DNA of 64,000 bases, taken from contig NC_042617.1 of NCBI RefSeq assembly GCF_901001135.1, forward strand, positions 34,991,669 to 35,055,668, read 5' to 3'. The notes under the pieces were generated by a model, which was not told the origin of the DNA, did not search any database, and saw only the letters and a program-made list of their open reading frames with translations. Every line of letters begins with the position of its first letter. Position 1 is the stretch's first letter. The translations under genes and the position numbers were made by a program. Shown piece after piece: positions 1 to 11,975 of this stretch. This stretch comes from Rhinatrema bivittatum. Its lineage: Eukaryota > Chordata > Amphibia > Gymnophiona > Rhinatrematidae.

Positions 1-1334
1 TTAGAGCCCATAGGGGTTATGGGAAGAAGCTGTCACCCATCCCTGAAGCTGTCTTTAGGTCTAGTTTCAGACAGTAGGGCGTGTGGTAGGTTGCCTTTTT
101 GTGTAGATGACATTTATCTCAGGAAAAGTAGGCAGTGGGTCATAGTTAACCCAGATTCTGTCTCTGCTCACCCTTTTTTTCTTGTGAATAGAATATTTGA
201 ATGATAAGGCATCCAGACACGTGTTATGTTTTCAGAAACTAGAGAAAATGATGTATGCAGGAATGTATGGTGCAACTTTTTCTCATAGCCAACCTTCAGC
301 TGGCGCATACTAAATCATAGAAACATAGAAATGACGGCAGAAGAAGACCAAACAGCCCAGCAAGCTTCGCACTTTTTTTTTTCTCTCATACTTATCTGTT
401 ACTCTTGGCTCTTAGTAACTCTTTTGTTCTATTTCCCTTCCACCCCCACCATTAATGCAAAGAGCAGTGTTGGAGCTGCATCTAAGTGAAATATCTAGCT
501 TAATTAGTTAGGGGTAGTAACCGCCGCAATAAGCAAGCTACACCCATGCTTATTTGTTTACCCAGACTATGTGATTCAGTCCTTGTTGGTTGTTGTCTGT
601 ATATAGATCCACTTTTCTTCATCCCCCCTGCCGTTGAAGCAGAGAGCTATGCGGGATATGCACGAAGTATCAGACTTTCTCCCACATGTTCTAGTTGTAG
701 GGAGCTTTGCTTAACCCCACGTTGTACAAAATACAGTGCCATACATTTCTGTACACGTTTTATTCATTTGAAGCATATATACAACTTGTGGCTGGATGTC
801 TTATTGTTCATTTGCTATTTTTGCAAAGAAAAAAAAAAACAGATGGACCCAACCCTTTTTAAGGCTATCTGGAACTGGTGCCATTTTTCTTTTGTGAAAA
901 TATCTAGCATTTAAATAATCCTTCCACAGATTATTATTTCAGAACATAGTTAATGGATGGAAAGCACAATTTTCTCACATAAATGGTTGTTACTTATAGC
1001 CCTACATGCACTGCAGTTTGACACCTTGCTTGTTTGGGCTTTCTGCAAGAAAGGTCCACTGTGTGTCTTATAGAGAATATTTAGTCTTGCTTAAGAAAAA
1101 GTAATTTCTGATATTCTTTATTGCTCAAACTAACAGAAAGAGTCCATCAAAAATGATGGGAGCTAAATGGCATATGTGCATATAGTCACTCCCCTGCCCC
1201 TGGGAGCATCCCTTTCCTTGGATGCAGATCAAGGATGCACATACTTGGCTACATTGATAACTTTTCCTCACATGCTCTGTCTTTGACCTGCCACTCCTCC
1301 TGTTTCCCCTCTCTCCCCATCTTCCTCTTTCATG
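1..1334. other. Non-coding, upstream intron of NVL
   Basis: No exon-like or transposon protein similarity is visible here. It is AT-rich with short homopolymers. A piece of a dispersed repeat lies at about 315-372 and is listed separately. Confidence 0.5.
315..372 (+). repeat. Short dispersed repeat (copy 1)
   Basis: The string AGAAACATAGAAATGACGGC and the following AGAAGAAGACCAAA recur in reverse complement at 58418-58464. This looks like the end of an interspersed element family that I cannot name with certainty. Confidence 0.55.
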
Positions 1335-1855
1335 TGCTTCAAGTAAATGCTTAGAGCTAACAGCTGTGAAGAAGAAAATCCTTTTTTATTAAATGCTACA
1401 AATAATAAAATTAAGTATACCTTATGGAAAGAGAGTGACACAGTGCAAGAGACCGATATGAAGCGCTCTCTCAGATGATTTTTATGATAAGGCATTATAT
1501 AGGGTTAGCACTTCTTCACATCTCCAACCCATAAACCAAATAACTGGGTTACACAATTGTCAAAATATTTCTATTGCTGGCCATTTATTATAAACCAGTA
1601 ATCTAAGAGGATATATGTAAATTCAGTCTTGCTCTTTATGCAAATGTTAGCACGACCGTACTATGTTCTAAACATAACTCTCTAATACTGTGGCCTAGTA
1701 GCTTTCTAGTTTATACAGCAATTTTATCTAGCATATTCCCTTCTGTGGCATCTTTCTGCAAAAGCAAAGCCCACAACCGAAGCTTAAATGTTATAAAATA
1801 CTTTTGAGTAATTATAAAGCTACTTATGATCACAACTCAAACATAGGACAACACT
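1335..1855 (-). repeat. Retrovirus-like LTR, main part (copy 1)
   Basis: This stretch is similar over several hundred bases to 28993-29640. Read on the minus strand, both copies carry a TATATAAT box about 110 bases before an AATAAA polyadenylation signal, and then a short U5-like tail ending ...CA. That is LTR layout. No internal coding region of the same element is visible, so it would be a solo LTR. The other end of the same LTR appears at 3794-3868, beyond a CR1 insertion. The LTR assignment is inferred from structure and not from a recognised family. Confidence 0.55.
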
Positions 1856-1856
1856 G

Positions 1857-3793
1857 AGCACTGAGAGGAGAGGATCACCTTGCTGGTGACTGAAAGGAAT
1901 CAGTAAGTTTTGCTTGGGAAGCTTTTTTTTTTATTGGGGAGAAGTAAACTATTGGGATATATTATTTAGTGTGTTTGTGCTTTTAATAGTCAGGCAGCTA
2001 ATAAGCAGAAGTTAGTGTGTTTCTTTGCTGTGGTGTTTACTGAAGAGGATGTTGGAGATACCCGTTCTGGAGAAGGTTTTTATGGGTAATGATTCAGATG
2101 GACTGAACCAAATCACGGTGAACCTAGAAGATGTGGTAGGCCTGATTGACAAAATGAAAAGTAGTAAATCACTTGGACCTGATGGTATACACCCCAGGGT
2201 TCTGAAGGAACTAAAAAATGAAATTTCAGATCTATTAGTAAAAAATTGTAACCTATCATTAAAATCATCCATTGTACCTGAAGACTGGAGGGTGGCTATT
2301 GTAACCCCAATATTTAAAAAGGGCTCCAGGGGCGATCTGGGAAACTACAGACCCGTTAGCCTGACTTCAGTGCCAGGAAAAATAGTGGAAAGTGTTCTAA
2401 ATATCAAAATCTCAGAACATATAGAAAGACTTGATTTAATGGAACAAAGTCAGCATGGCTTTACCCAAGGCAAGTCTTGCCTCACAGATCTGCTTCACTT
2501 TTTTGACGTGGTTAATAAACATATAGATAAAGGTGAACTATACAGTTATTTGGATTTTCAGAAGGCATTTGACAAAGTTCCTCATAAGAGGCTTCTAGGA
2601 AAAGTAAAAAGTCATGGGATAGGAGGCGATGTCCTTTCGTGGATTTAAACTGGCTAAAAGACAGGAAACAGAGTAGTATTAAATGGACAATTTTCTCAGT
2701 GGTTGGGGGAGTGGGCAGTGGAGTGCCTCAGGGATCTGTACAGGGACCCGTGCTTTTCAATATATTTATAAATGATCTGGAAAAGAATATGACAAGTGAG
2801 GTAATCAAATTTGCAGATGATACAAAAATATTCAGAGTAGCTAATTCACAAGTGGATTGTGATAAAAATTGCAGGAAGACTTTGTGAGACTGGAAAATTG
2901 GGCATCCAAATGGCAGATGAAATTTAATGTGGATAAGTGCAAGGTGATGCATATAGGGAAAAATAACCCATGCTATAGTTACACAGTGTTAGGTTCCATA
3001 TTAGGAGCTACCATCCAAGAAAGAGATCTAGGCGTGATAGTGGATAACACATTGAAATCGTTGGTTCAGTGTGCTGCGGCAGTCAAAAAAGAAAACAGAA
3101 TGTTGAATTATTAGAAAGGGAATGGTGAATAAAACGGAAAAATGTCATAATGCCTCTGATCGCTCCATGGTGAGACCACACCTTGAATATTGTGTACAAT
3201 TCTGGTCGCCGCATCTCAAAAAAGATGTAGTTGCGATGGAGAAGTAACAGAGAAGGGTGACCAAAATGATAAAGGGGATGGAACAGCTCCCCTATGAGGA
3301 AAGACTAAAGAGGTTAGGACTTTTCAGCTTGGAGAAGAGATGGCTGAGGGGGGATATGATAGAGGTGTTTAAAATTATGAGAGGTCTAGAATGGGTAAAT
3401 GTGAAACAGTTATTTACTCTGTCGGATAATAGAAGGACTAGGGGGCACTCCATGAAGTTAGCATATGGCACATTTAAGGCTAATCGGAGAAAGTTCTTTT
3501 TCGCTCAATGCACAATTAAACGCTGGAATTTGTTGCCAGGAGATGTGTTTAGTGCAGTTAGTGCAGCTGAGTTTAAAAAAGGATTGGACACATTCTTGGA
3601 GAAGTCCATTACCTGCTATTAATTAAGTTGATGTAGAAAATAGCCACCGCTATTACTAGCATCAGTAACATGGGATAGACTTAGTTTTTGGGTACTTGCC
3701 AGGTTCTTATGGTCTGGATTGGCCACTGTTGGAAACAGGATGCTGGGCTTGATGGATCCTTGGTCTGACCCAGTATGGCATGTTTTTATGTGA
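1857..3793 (+). mobile_element. CR1-type LINE, broken ORF2 with 3' end
   Basis: The reverse transcriptase can be followed through several frames: 2025-2648 (GNYRPVSLTS, QHGFTQGKSC, LDFQKAFDKV), 2639-2887 (GVPQGSVQGPVLFN and the catalytic FADD box), 2869-3114, and 3257-3622 (RWLRGDMIEVFKIM, then a C-terminal tail). Frameshifts and stops separate these blocks. The 3' end carries the CR1-type sequence CTTGGTCTGACCCAGTATGG followed by a short T-rich/ATG tail. The copy lacks the upstream endonuclease region and is inactive. It appears to have inserted into the LTR-like repeat whose pieces flank it. The exact 5' boundary is uncertain. Confidence 0.8.
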
Positions 3794-3868
3794 CATGTCA
3801 AAAAGTGTTTCACTGCCTCTTCATCGCTCTCCATCATAAGTTATAACTGTAATAGGGCCCTTAGCATC
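3794..3868 (-). repeat. Retrovirus-like LTR, second part (copy 1)
   Basis: GTGACATGTC and the following 60 or so bases match 29565-29640, the far end of LTR copy 2. Together with 1335-1855 this reconstitutes the order of copy 2 once the CR1 insertion is removed. Confidence 0.5.
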
Positions 3869-6489
3869 CACATCATCTTCCCCATATTCTGCTGCCACCT
3901 TCTTATCTTCCCTCCCTGCTTTCTTTCCCTTCTCTACCTTGCTCATCACTGGCAGCCCTCAGCAGGAACAGGTTTTTCTTAGTGTGCTCCTTTCAATGCT
4001 CATTACGATGCACTTGGTGCATGCTAAGTCCTATTGGCACATTTGCAGTCAGTACATTTTAATTCCTTTTAGCACGCATTATTCGAATTGCAAGAAGATG
4101 CAGTACTAGCAGTGGCCACAAGATGGCAATGTTGTGTACTAGAAAAATAGGATGAACAAACATACAAACATCATAGGTGGCTTTTAGACATATATATTCA
4201 ATATTATTTTCCCAGGTAAATGATGTGAGCCCCTGATTGACTTGAAAAATCCTGAGATCCAATTATACCATTCCCTATGAGTGTGACTGGGGCTCAGCCC
4301 TGTGGCTCAGTTTCACTGCCATACAACTGAGCCACAGTCCCCAGTATGATCCCTGGGTTGATTATTCTGCTGCTCAGATCAGCTAGGACTGTGGATGCTC
4401 TGGAGGCAACATTCACAACTCATTGAAAGTTGCGGGCGAAGGAGAGGAAGTCCCAGTCATTGCTTCAGAGTGACACTGGGTGGTTGGATTCAGAGTTCTG
4501 GAAGGCGTCCTGCTGCTTGACTCCTGATTCAGCACAGTTATTGTAATGACCATTCTAAATATGTTGGGGTGGGGGAGTACGTAAAAACATAAGGGGGAAA
4601 ATATCCTTGGGTGGTTGCTCATGCCATATCCCTATCCTGATGCTGATACAAAAGAGCAGGAGGAAACTGCTGGTCAAACAAAAATGGCTGAACAAAGAAA
4701 CATCAGGTTGATGTACTAATTTGTAAAACTACATAAAATAACATATCTAAAAATGTATGCCATGAGTTTCTTGGACAACATGTCGTTATCCATAGCGTCC
4801 TTCCTACTGGAGCATTATGATAGAAAGTGGTAAGTTGCGCATGTGGTTTGATCCGGTTCGGGTGCCTTTGAGCTAGAAAGTTTTCACCATTTCCGCAAGC
4901 ATCATTTTCTCTGGTTTCAGTGGATGCAGCCTTGAGCTTTTATTTTCCCATAGTATGAGCATATGAAAGGTGGGAAGGAGGGCATAGTAACAGGGAGTCT
5001 TGCAGCTGGATCTGTCCGTCCTCTCTTCCCCTCCCCTTCCTAGTCTTCCAGGTAATGGCAGAACAAGACGCTACCCAACTCCATCTTGCAATCCTAGGAA
5101 AGGCCTGTTTATTTCCAGCTGATACCCAGCATTTCTGTAAATTTTTCCTAGGATTTTATTAAAACAGAAGATCCTAAGCCTTTCTTTCTGTATCTGTCGG
5201 ATCTTCCTATTTTCCTCTTCTTTCTACCCTTCTCTCTTTATTTTCCATCCCCTTGACCACTTCCTGGGCCCCAGCAATTCTGTCCTCCCTTTCTAACACT
5301 CCTCTGCAGCCTTCCTTTCCAGGTGTCCTTCCTGCCTCTCTTGCCATTCATTTTCCTCTAACTCACTTCCTCTTTCCGTCCCTAGCTTTACTTCTCTCTT
5401 TTCACTACCCATGTCCCCAACTGGGATGAGGATCAAACTAGATTTTCCTTTTGCTAGCTTTCCTGTGCATGAAGGTGACTGTGGTTCTGAAATAACAGCA
5501 AAGAAGCAGCAGTAGCCAGCAAACCAGCCAGCTGCTCTCTTTAAGAACCGAGCTTGTGGGGTACTGCTGCTTAGGGACATGGTCTGAACCTGCTCTGTGT
5601 GCCTTCCATTTCTCACACCTCACACCTCTCCTCGGCTCTTCCTTTCTGCTCCCTTGTGGATTTAAATTTCCCAGTTGAGATGGACACATTGCAACCCTTG
5701 AGAGTCCTGGCATTCTCTGGATGTTGACTTGGACTTAGCTTGCCTAAAGCTTTCTGAGCCTAAATCCCACCTCCTCTTGTGTCTGTCTTCTGCAAAAGAT
5801 GATGCTTAGAAGGAATTTCCATCTAGCTTTTCTAATTCTTTCCGTGCTAAACTTGGTTCTGCTCAAATCCTGTTGGAGTGTAACAGTGCGTCTGCAGAAG
5901 GAAGAATTGTGCCTCCTGTCTGGGCCTGTAACGCATGACTTCTCACCAGGGTCCTGCAGCATGCGATTGTCAGCCGTGAAGAAATGTTCCTGTAACACGC
6001 CTACAGGGACCTGACCATGCCTCGGACTGGCTTACAACTGAATGCATTGTGCATTAACCCATTATGTCCTAGTGTCCTATTTAGAGGATAGCTTCTTAAA
6101 AAATGTGAGACATAGCGGGTTAATATAAACTAGCAACAGAGAAGCAAATTAAACTCGTTGCCAGATGACAAAAAAACCTTAAGGGAACTGATATGTTAAT
6201 TCACAGTGGCTCTAGATTATATTTGATTTATATATTTTGGTTGTTCTGAAAATCATACCAGTTTGTAACCCTCAAGGACACAAACTAATGACAGATTTCC
6301 CTACAGGTCCAAGGTACCACAACTGGATGAGTGTTTCCTAATGATGGGAAGTCATCTGGCTATGGTATTAGTATTTCCTTGGCTGCAGAATCTCTGAAGC
6401 TGTCAGATCTTATCTAGCTTGCAGTTGGCAATCTGAAGGAGACTGGACGTGCACATTGAGGACTTTTATGCCTTTTTTCTTTTTCTCAG
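3869..6489. other. Non-coding intron sequence
   Basis: No domain similarity was seen in either strand. Small open frames here are short and featureless. A perfect hairpin at 4300-4337 is listed separately. CT-rich tracts occur at 5030-5430. Confidence 0.5.
4300..4337. repeat. Perfect 13-bp inverted repeat
   Basis: CTGTGGCTCAGTT (4300-4312) and its exact complement AACTGAGCCACAG (4325-4337) flank a 12-base loop. It could be a chance hairpin or part of a tRNA-derived or fold-back element. Confidence 0.6.
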
Positions 6490-6634
6490 AACTGAATACT
6501 CTGGCTGTCGCTGCCCAGGTCCTTGTCATCGGTGCAACTAACCGGCCAGACTCGCTGGATCCGGCACTGAGGCGGGCTGGCAGGTTCGATCGAGAAATCT
6601 GCTTGGGGATTCCTGACAAGACGGCCAGAGGAAG
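6490..6634 (+). CDS. NVL: NVL exon: end of AAA domain 1 (sensor 1, arginine finger)
   Basis: A pyrimidine tract and TTTCTCAG precede the exon, and GTATGC follows it. The 145 bases encode about 48 residues, including GATNRPD (sensor 1 region) and RRAGRFDRE (second region of homology with the arginine-finger positions), then CLGIPD. This is the C-terminal half of the first ATPase core and closely matches NVL as I know it. The exon starts with the last two bases of a Glu or Asp codon and ends with the first two bases of an Arg codon, which the next exon completes. The reading frame is clean. Confidence 0.95.
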
Positions 6635-6780
6635 GTATGCTTACCACATGAAGAAACATGATGGAAATAAATAAAGCAAGCAGCTTCTGACTCTTTGGGA
6701 GTTATTGCAGTGGAGTAACAGAATCAGCCATTCCTGCCTGGAATTCTAGCGTACTCGCTTTCGTTTACTATTGATCTTGA

Positions 6781-6791
6781 GGGGGGGGGGG
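6781..6791. repeat. Poly-G run
   Basis: Eleven consecutive G bases, about 145 bases downstream of the first NVL exon. A C-rich run lies at about 6903-6917. Confidence 0.8.
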
Positions 6792-6810
6792 TTCCCCCTT
6801 TGATCAGAGT

Positions 6811-7653
6811 GATTTTTTTTATAAGCCTTTATTTATCATTTTATCATCTAGCATATACCATGAGAAACTCCTTCTGTTTCCCTCTGTTACCCAATCCTCT
6901 AGCCCCCCCCCCCCCCAACACTAACAAGTCCTTTTCTGGGGTAGCAGAAGCGTCGAGACCCAAGGAGCCACAGACTCATTCCTTAAGGATGGCGTTAGAT
7001 CGGCCATCTCCTGGGATCCTACACAAGAGTCTCATTTAAGCTTAATCCAAAACACCCCAAGGAAGTCGGGAAATCAAAGAGGAATGCCTGCAGAAAATGC
7101 ACAGTCCTCCTCCATCATCGCAAGGCTAGTAGATCATTCCATGCCTTCGCACGCAGGGAGGACAGGTAAGGCTTGCCAAATGTCTAAGAAGGAGGCATAC
7201 GCTCATGGGGAAGATCTGCGCCATTCTGTGTAAGTCTTAGTCACCAATATGTTAAAGGAGGAGGTTCAGCAATGGTCCAAAATCGCTTTCTTAGCCAAAA
7301 GGAATGCTTTCCGCAAGAACAGCCTTTGAAAAGATGTGATGGAATCAGGAAGTCCCTCCAGATTTTCAAATAGGCATGAAAGAGATGATTCAGGTACCTC
7401 TATATGTAGTAGTCGGCGTAAGAAACCCAATACTGCCCTCCAAAACGTATGCAGTATAACACAGTCCCAAAAACAATGGAAGAAAGTACCCGGAACATCA
7501 TTACATTTTATACAGCAGTCTGAGCTTATTAATTTAGCCTTAAAAGCCCACATAGTAGGTACAACATACGCCAAAAGAATTTAAAGTGAGTCTCACGAAG
7601 TAGCACATTTTCAGAGGTGCTATTGAGGTGCACAAAGCAATCCTTTAACATAT
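6811..7653 (-). mobile_element. Tx1/L1-like LINE, 3' end fragment
   Basis: On the minus strand 7266-7574 encodes the C-terminus of an L1/Tx1-type ORF2. It contains CIKCNDVPGTFFHCFWDC, a CxxC...H...C zinc-knuckle pattern typical of the end of these proteins, then FWRAVLGFL. A run of eight T on the + strand near 6813 fits a short poly(A) tail. The insertion is flanked by the 12-bp direct repeat TTTGATCAGAGT at 6799-6810 and 7654-7665, as expected for target-primed insertion. The copy is strongly 5' truncated and cannot be active. Confidence 0.75.
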
Positions 7654-7665
7654 TTTGATCAGAGT

Positions 7666-8260
7666 AGTTTTAACTCTAACTCTATTAACTCTAATTTTCA
7701 ATATCCTCAACAATATTAATCTATGCTTATTAGACGTGACACTTCAACATTACATACCACAGAGAGCCCTAAGATCTCAAAACAAAGGACTTCTAATGGT
7801 GCCTTCTACTTGGAACACACACCTAACGCAAATAAGAGACCGAATGTTCTCCATAGCGGGCCCTAAGCTGTGCAACTCTCTTCCAGAGCATTACGTCAGA
7901 TGACAGAGAGTTTCAAGCATGAACTGAAAACATGGCTCTTTAGAAATGCATACGATTTAACGTAAAACATCAATATGCTGATAATTTCAAGATCTGTACC
8001 AGAGATGATGTTAGTGAAGTGAACAATAAGCAATGAAAAATGTCGATTGTTAGTAGAATTAGAACTTATATTTGCAGTTGGGTTGATCTAGAAAATGTAT
8101 GAATATGAACCAGAATATGTATTTGCTGTGATGTTGACCCAGAACATGAATGTTGACATAGTATGTGAATGCTGACCATGAATATTATCACAATGGTTTA
8201 CAAAAGTGGCATTCTTCTTTTGGAATGACGGTATATAAAATGCCTAAATAATTTTTTTAA
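7666..8260 (+). mobile_element. L2-type LINE, 3' end
   Basis: The region 7740-7960 contains the C-terminal motif DRMFSIAGPKLCNSLPEH typical of L2/CR1-group ORF2 proteins. It then runs through a 3' UTR ending GACGGTATATAAAATGCCTAAATAA, the same 3' end style as the L2 copies at 18735 and 48083. Frameshifts are present and there is no RT core. Confidence 0.7.
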
Positions 8261-9429
8261 AAATTTTGGAGAAATTTCTATTAGAGGAAAAAGGGTTTTA
8301 TGTGCATATATCACCACACAACAGGAGTGTCCCATAGGATGATGAAATAATTGACCTTCTGAAATGGAGTCCAACCTGCATTGTTTTTGTTTATTTATTT
8401 TTTGTATACCAAGGTAGATGCCCAGGGTTTGGAAAATTCATTTGCCTACTCACCCAAGGGCAAGTGGGTTTTCATGGGTGGCAGTCAAAGTTCAAAGGTC
8501 CAGGCAAAAGTGATGTCTTTGGCCCAATCAGGGCCTGTAAGAGGTGAGAAGGGAAGAGATTGGGGGAGAGAATGGAGAGGAGAGTGAGCAGTGCTACAGT
8601 GGTAGAGTAGGAGAGTTAGAATGCTTTTTGTGGGAGGGGCAGAGAAGGGAGGAGAGAGAAAAGAGAACTTCCTCAGGAAATGGGGGAAGGAGAGGGAGAG
8701 GCCTGCACTGGGAGCTCAAGTATTTCTTTCCTGGTGAGTAAGCCATGGAGGAATGTTCCGATCCCTGAAGATGTCCAACAGGAGTGGGTTTATTCAACTT
8801 GAAGGAATTAACCCGAAGCACAGGGAGAGAATGTGATTTATTTAAGGTCGCATTAGCTGCTGGGTAATGCAAACCCTGCCACTCACTGTGATAGCCAGCT
8901 TAAAAGACAATAGCATTTTGATTTTCCATTTTTTTCTCTTTAAAAAAAAATCCATTTTAATTTTCACAGGCTAATTTGCTGGGAAGTTTGGTTGAATGCT
9001 ATTGAAGATTGAATATTAGCAAGCATTTCCCATCGCTTGATGCTTCGTGCACTTAGGGCATGGGATGTTAATAGTGATAGTAGCCCATAAAGTTAGTTTA
9101 ACCTTTGGAGGTTTGGGCCTCTGATTGGTGAACAGTGTTCGAATTCAGTGCTTTTGCGAATATCTGCTGTCGTGAAAGTGAGGTATTCGTGTGGTGTTCA
9201 GGGAGGGTTGGGAGAGGCAAAAAGGGATTGGGATGGGCCCAATAAAAGATACTTGGAGCATGCAGGAGGTGGTGCCAGCGTATACTCCACTACTGGGCTC
9301 GCTTGGCTTCCGGCCCCACCCACAATGAGTTACTCATACACCCACTTACGGAGTTTTATTTGCCTCCTTGAGGCCTCTGCCCCGAATATATTGATTCCTG
9401 CTCAGAGTGGGAGAAAGGCCTTGTGGCCA
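8261..9429. other. Non-coding intron sequence
   Basis: Nothing identifiable beyond purine-rich tracts at 8540-8700 that create long but low-complexity frames on both strands. Confidence 0.45.
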
Positions 9430-10330
9430 GCTAATCCGCTCCTCACAGATCAGAGTCCTCCTGCAGAAACCTTGACCCTGAGCTTCTCCAAAACCTGAGG
9501 AATCAACAGCCCTAGCTCCTCCTTGCAAAAAAGCTGAAATGCCTTAGGGTCATCACCCTCAGAAACCGGGATCTCCTCAGAATCATCCCCTGGATTCGCA
9601 CCAACCGCATCCAGATCAACTGTCAGGTCATGTGCCAGAGGCGCCTCTGGAATCTTGGGAGCCTCAGATTTCTCCGAACCATCAACCGCGACCCCTCGAG
9701 ATGGAACCGGACCTAACAAGTGCTGGACCAACGCAGGCTGCTTTCTTCAGATCTGAACAGGTTTGGGACCCAAATCCAGACCCTCGGAAGGCCGAACCCG
9801 GGTCCCCAGGCCGGATGCAGTCGCCTCTGCTGAGCCAAATAGGCCTCATGCAGGAGCAACACAAAATCTAAGGAGAAAGGTTTGTGGGTGCCAGCTAAGA
9901 GCAGAGAAGAACCAGGGATAGGCAAAACAGGACTACCTTCCCCATCTGCCCCCTCCTGCTCCTCCCTGGAGCCCGAGCAAGCTGGGGAAAGCCTTGGAGG
10001 GAAATCCCCCTCCGCCGGTACGGCCTGCCGCATGAGCTATCAAAATGGTCACCGTTCTCGCGCCAATGGGAAAAGGATCCTCAAGCCAGTGTGAACCTTG
10101 TGGTGTGGGTGGAACAGAGGGAGGATGACAGCCTTCTCCTTTTCGCGGCCCCTGGACCATCGGAAACAGCCCCTCACCGCTGGCGGAACAAGCAGAGCAT
10201 AAACCAACACAACTAGGGCGTGACTGCGCCGAGCCGCATGCATGGCAAATTGAGCCATGCACTCTCTCTCCGGCGAGAAGTTACCTCGGCCCTAAGAACC
10301 CACCAACGCTGAAAACAGCGTTGAACTCCC
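9430..10330 (-). pseudogene. DIRS retrotransposon gag fragment, inverted
   Basis: On the minus strand, 9713-10033 encodes FSLDFVLLLHEAYLA and 9450-9731 encodes SEGDDPKAFQLFCKEELGLL. The same motifs occur in the same order in the better-preserved DIRS gag at 61062-62789 (FVLLLHKAY and EGDDPQILHLFHKEELDPLI). The frames are broken. The piece points leftward and abuts a rightward DIRS 3' end at 10333, so the two do not form a normal element. Either an internal inversion with deletion or two separate insertions could explain it. Confidence 0.7.
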
Positions 10331-10332
10331 CA

Positions 10333-10912
10333 GCCTTGTGGGCGGAGGCTCAGCTGGTTTACCTACAGGAAATGTGCAGGGTGTTAACTTGGAAGTCACT
10401 GCAAACTTTTGCAAGGCACTATCGTTTGCCTGGTCTTTTGGCAAGAGTGGTTTGCCAGCGGGACTCTCCAGGGTCCACCCTAAGCAGGGAGCTTTGGTAC
10501 ATCCCAGGAGTCTGGACTGATCTGGGTATGTCGAGGGAAAGGAAAATTGGTTCTTACCTGCTAATTTTCATTCCTGTACTACCACAGATCAGTCCAGAGC
10601 CTGCTCAATGTGTTGAGCTGGAGAGTCATCCACTCTTTTTGGGTTCTTTCTTGGAATGGAATACAGACTTGTTTAAAAAAAACTTTTTTTTTTTTTTAAG
10701 GATAAATTGTTCATGAGTTTGTTTATCGTTTGCTGTTTTAAGCTTGGGTATAGATCCAATACTGAGGGAACTGTAGGTGGCACACAGGGTTATGTAGCAG
10801 TATCAGTTTAAACTTTCTCTGTCTCCATCTGCTGGCAGGGATGTAAAACTCAGGAGTTTGGACTGAACTGTGGTATTACAGGAACGAAAATTAGCAGGTA
10901 AGAACCAATTTT
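10333..10912 (+). mobile_element. DIRS 3' end: recombinase C-terminus, internal complementary region, right ITR
   Basis: It begins in the last part of the tyrosine recombinase gene. The region around 10335-10440 encodes TFARHY, which contains the catalytic tyrosine in this family. Next comes TCTGGACTGATCTGGGTATG and the internal complementary region at about 10511-10600, then the right inverted terminal repeat at 10762-10912. That repeat ends GAAAATTAGCAGGTAAGAAC and CAATTT, as at 24514 and 52172. Everything upstream of the recombinase end is missing. Confidence 0.8.
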
Positions 10913-11975
10913 TTTTTCAGTAATTGCTGCTTGGCCTCTTTTGAAAACAGAAAAAAAAGAAACCATATTTAGGACACAACTTACCAAATATTGTAGCTTG
11001 GTCTCACTGCAGCAATTGAGCTTACTCTCACCCTACCTGTGCACAGAAGGACAGATCAACAATGTGTTACTAGCCTTGGAACCCGGACACAGTTTTTAGG
11101 CAGAGTAGGATGATGCCCCTGCAAGGCATGTCTTTGTTGGCCTGGTATTTGGAAGGAAAGAGCATCTGCAAAAATTGAGGCTCTGGTCATTCAGACAATG
11201 ACCATCAATGCACCAACAGTTTTGTACCATGTAGTGTTTCCCACAAGGGCAATGCAGCTAAGCCATTGAAAGGGCCCACCTCTACTGTAGCAGAGATCAC
11301 ACTGTAGGTGCCCATCCTACTGTATGTTACCCTACTGCAGAGTTTCTGTTATACATGGGGCAATAAGAATTAGTTGTAGAGGTCATGCTCCCATGTCTTA
11401 GAGGTGTCTGTTTCTTTTTTGGTGCTATGTTTGACATGCCTTAATGCAAGCTGTATCCCTGTAGCGATCTTTAACAAAGAATAGTGACCAGAACTTCCTA
11501 GTACATAGGCCTATGCTAGTGTTTCTGATGGATGGGGGTGTAGAAGGTGGCAGGAGTGGGATGTATAAAGGTTGAGCCCTCTTTGATTATGAGTATGAGT
11601 GCTGAGGATGCTACGTAAGAGATAACAGTGATGGAGACCAGTGTCCCTAGCTTTGCTGCTCTGTGTTGATGTGTGGTAGGTGGTTATAGGGTGCACAGGC
11701 CATGATAGTAATGCAGGAGTTGAGGATTGTGTGCGGGTGTGAGACATTAAGTAACAAGGCAGGCTTGCAATTTGATGTGTGCTTCTCGCTTTTTGCACTG
11801 ACCTCATGGCCTGCGTATGCTAACTACAGTTTCCCCATCTTTTTTTTCCCTTTTAGGAAGCAAAGTCACTAGAGTGGCTTTGCATATTCAAAAGATAATG
11901 AGATTCATGCATATTGTGATGAGGCAGATCACATATTCCACAGCTCTGAGTTGGCCTGGTCCTAAACACTTCATT
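10913..11975. other. Non-coding intron sequence
   Basis: No recognisable coding or repeat structure seen. Confidence 0.4.

Noticed and set aside
546..914. 122-codon + strand frame
   Set aside because: AT-rich, low-complexity translation without a recognisable domain. Not compatible with an NVL exon.
5744..6014. Short overlapping frames on both strands, one with a hydrophobic N-terminus resembling a signal peptide
   Set aside because: No splice sites, no family resemblance and no support from neighbours. The hydrophobic stretch is likely chance.
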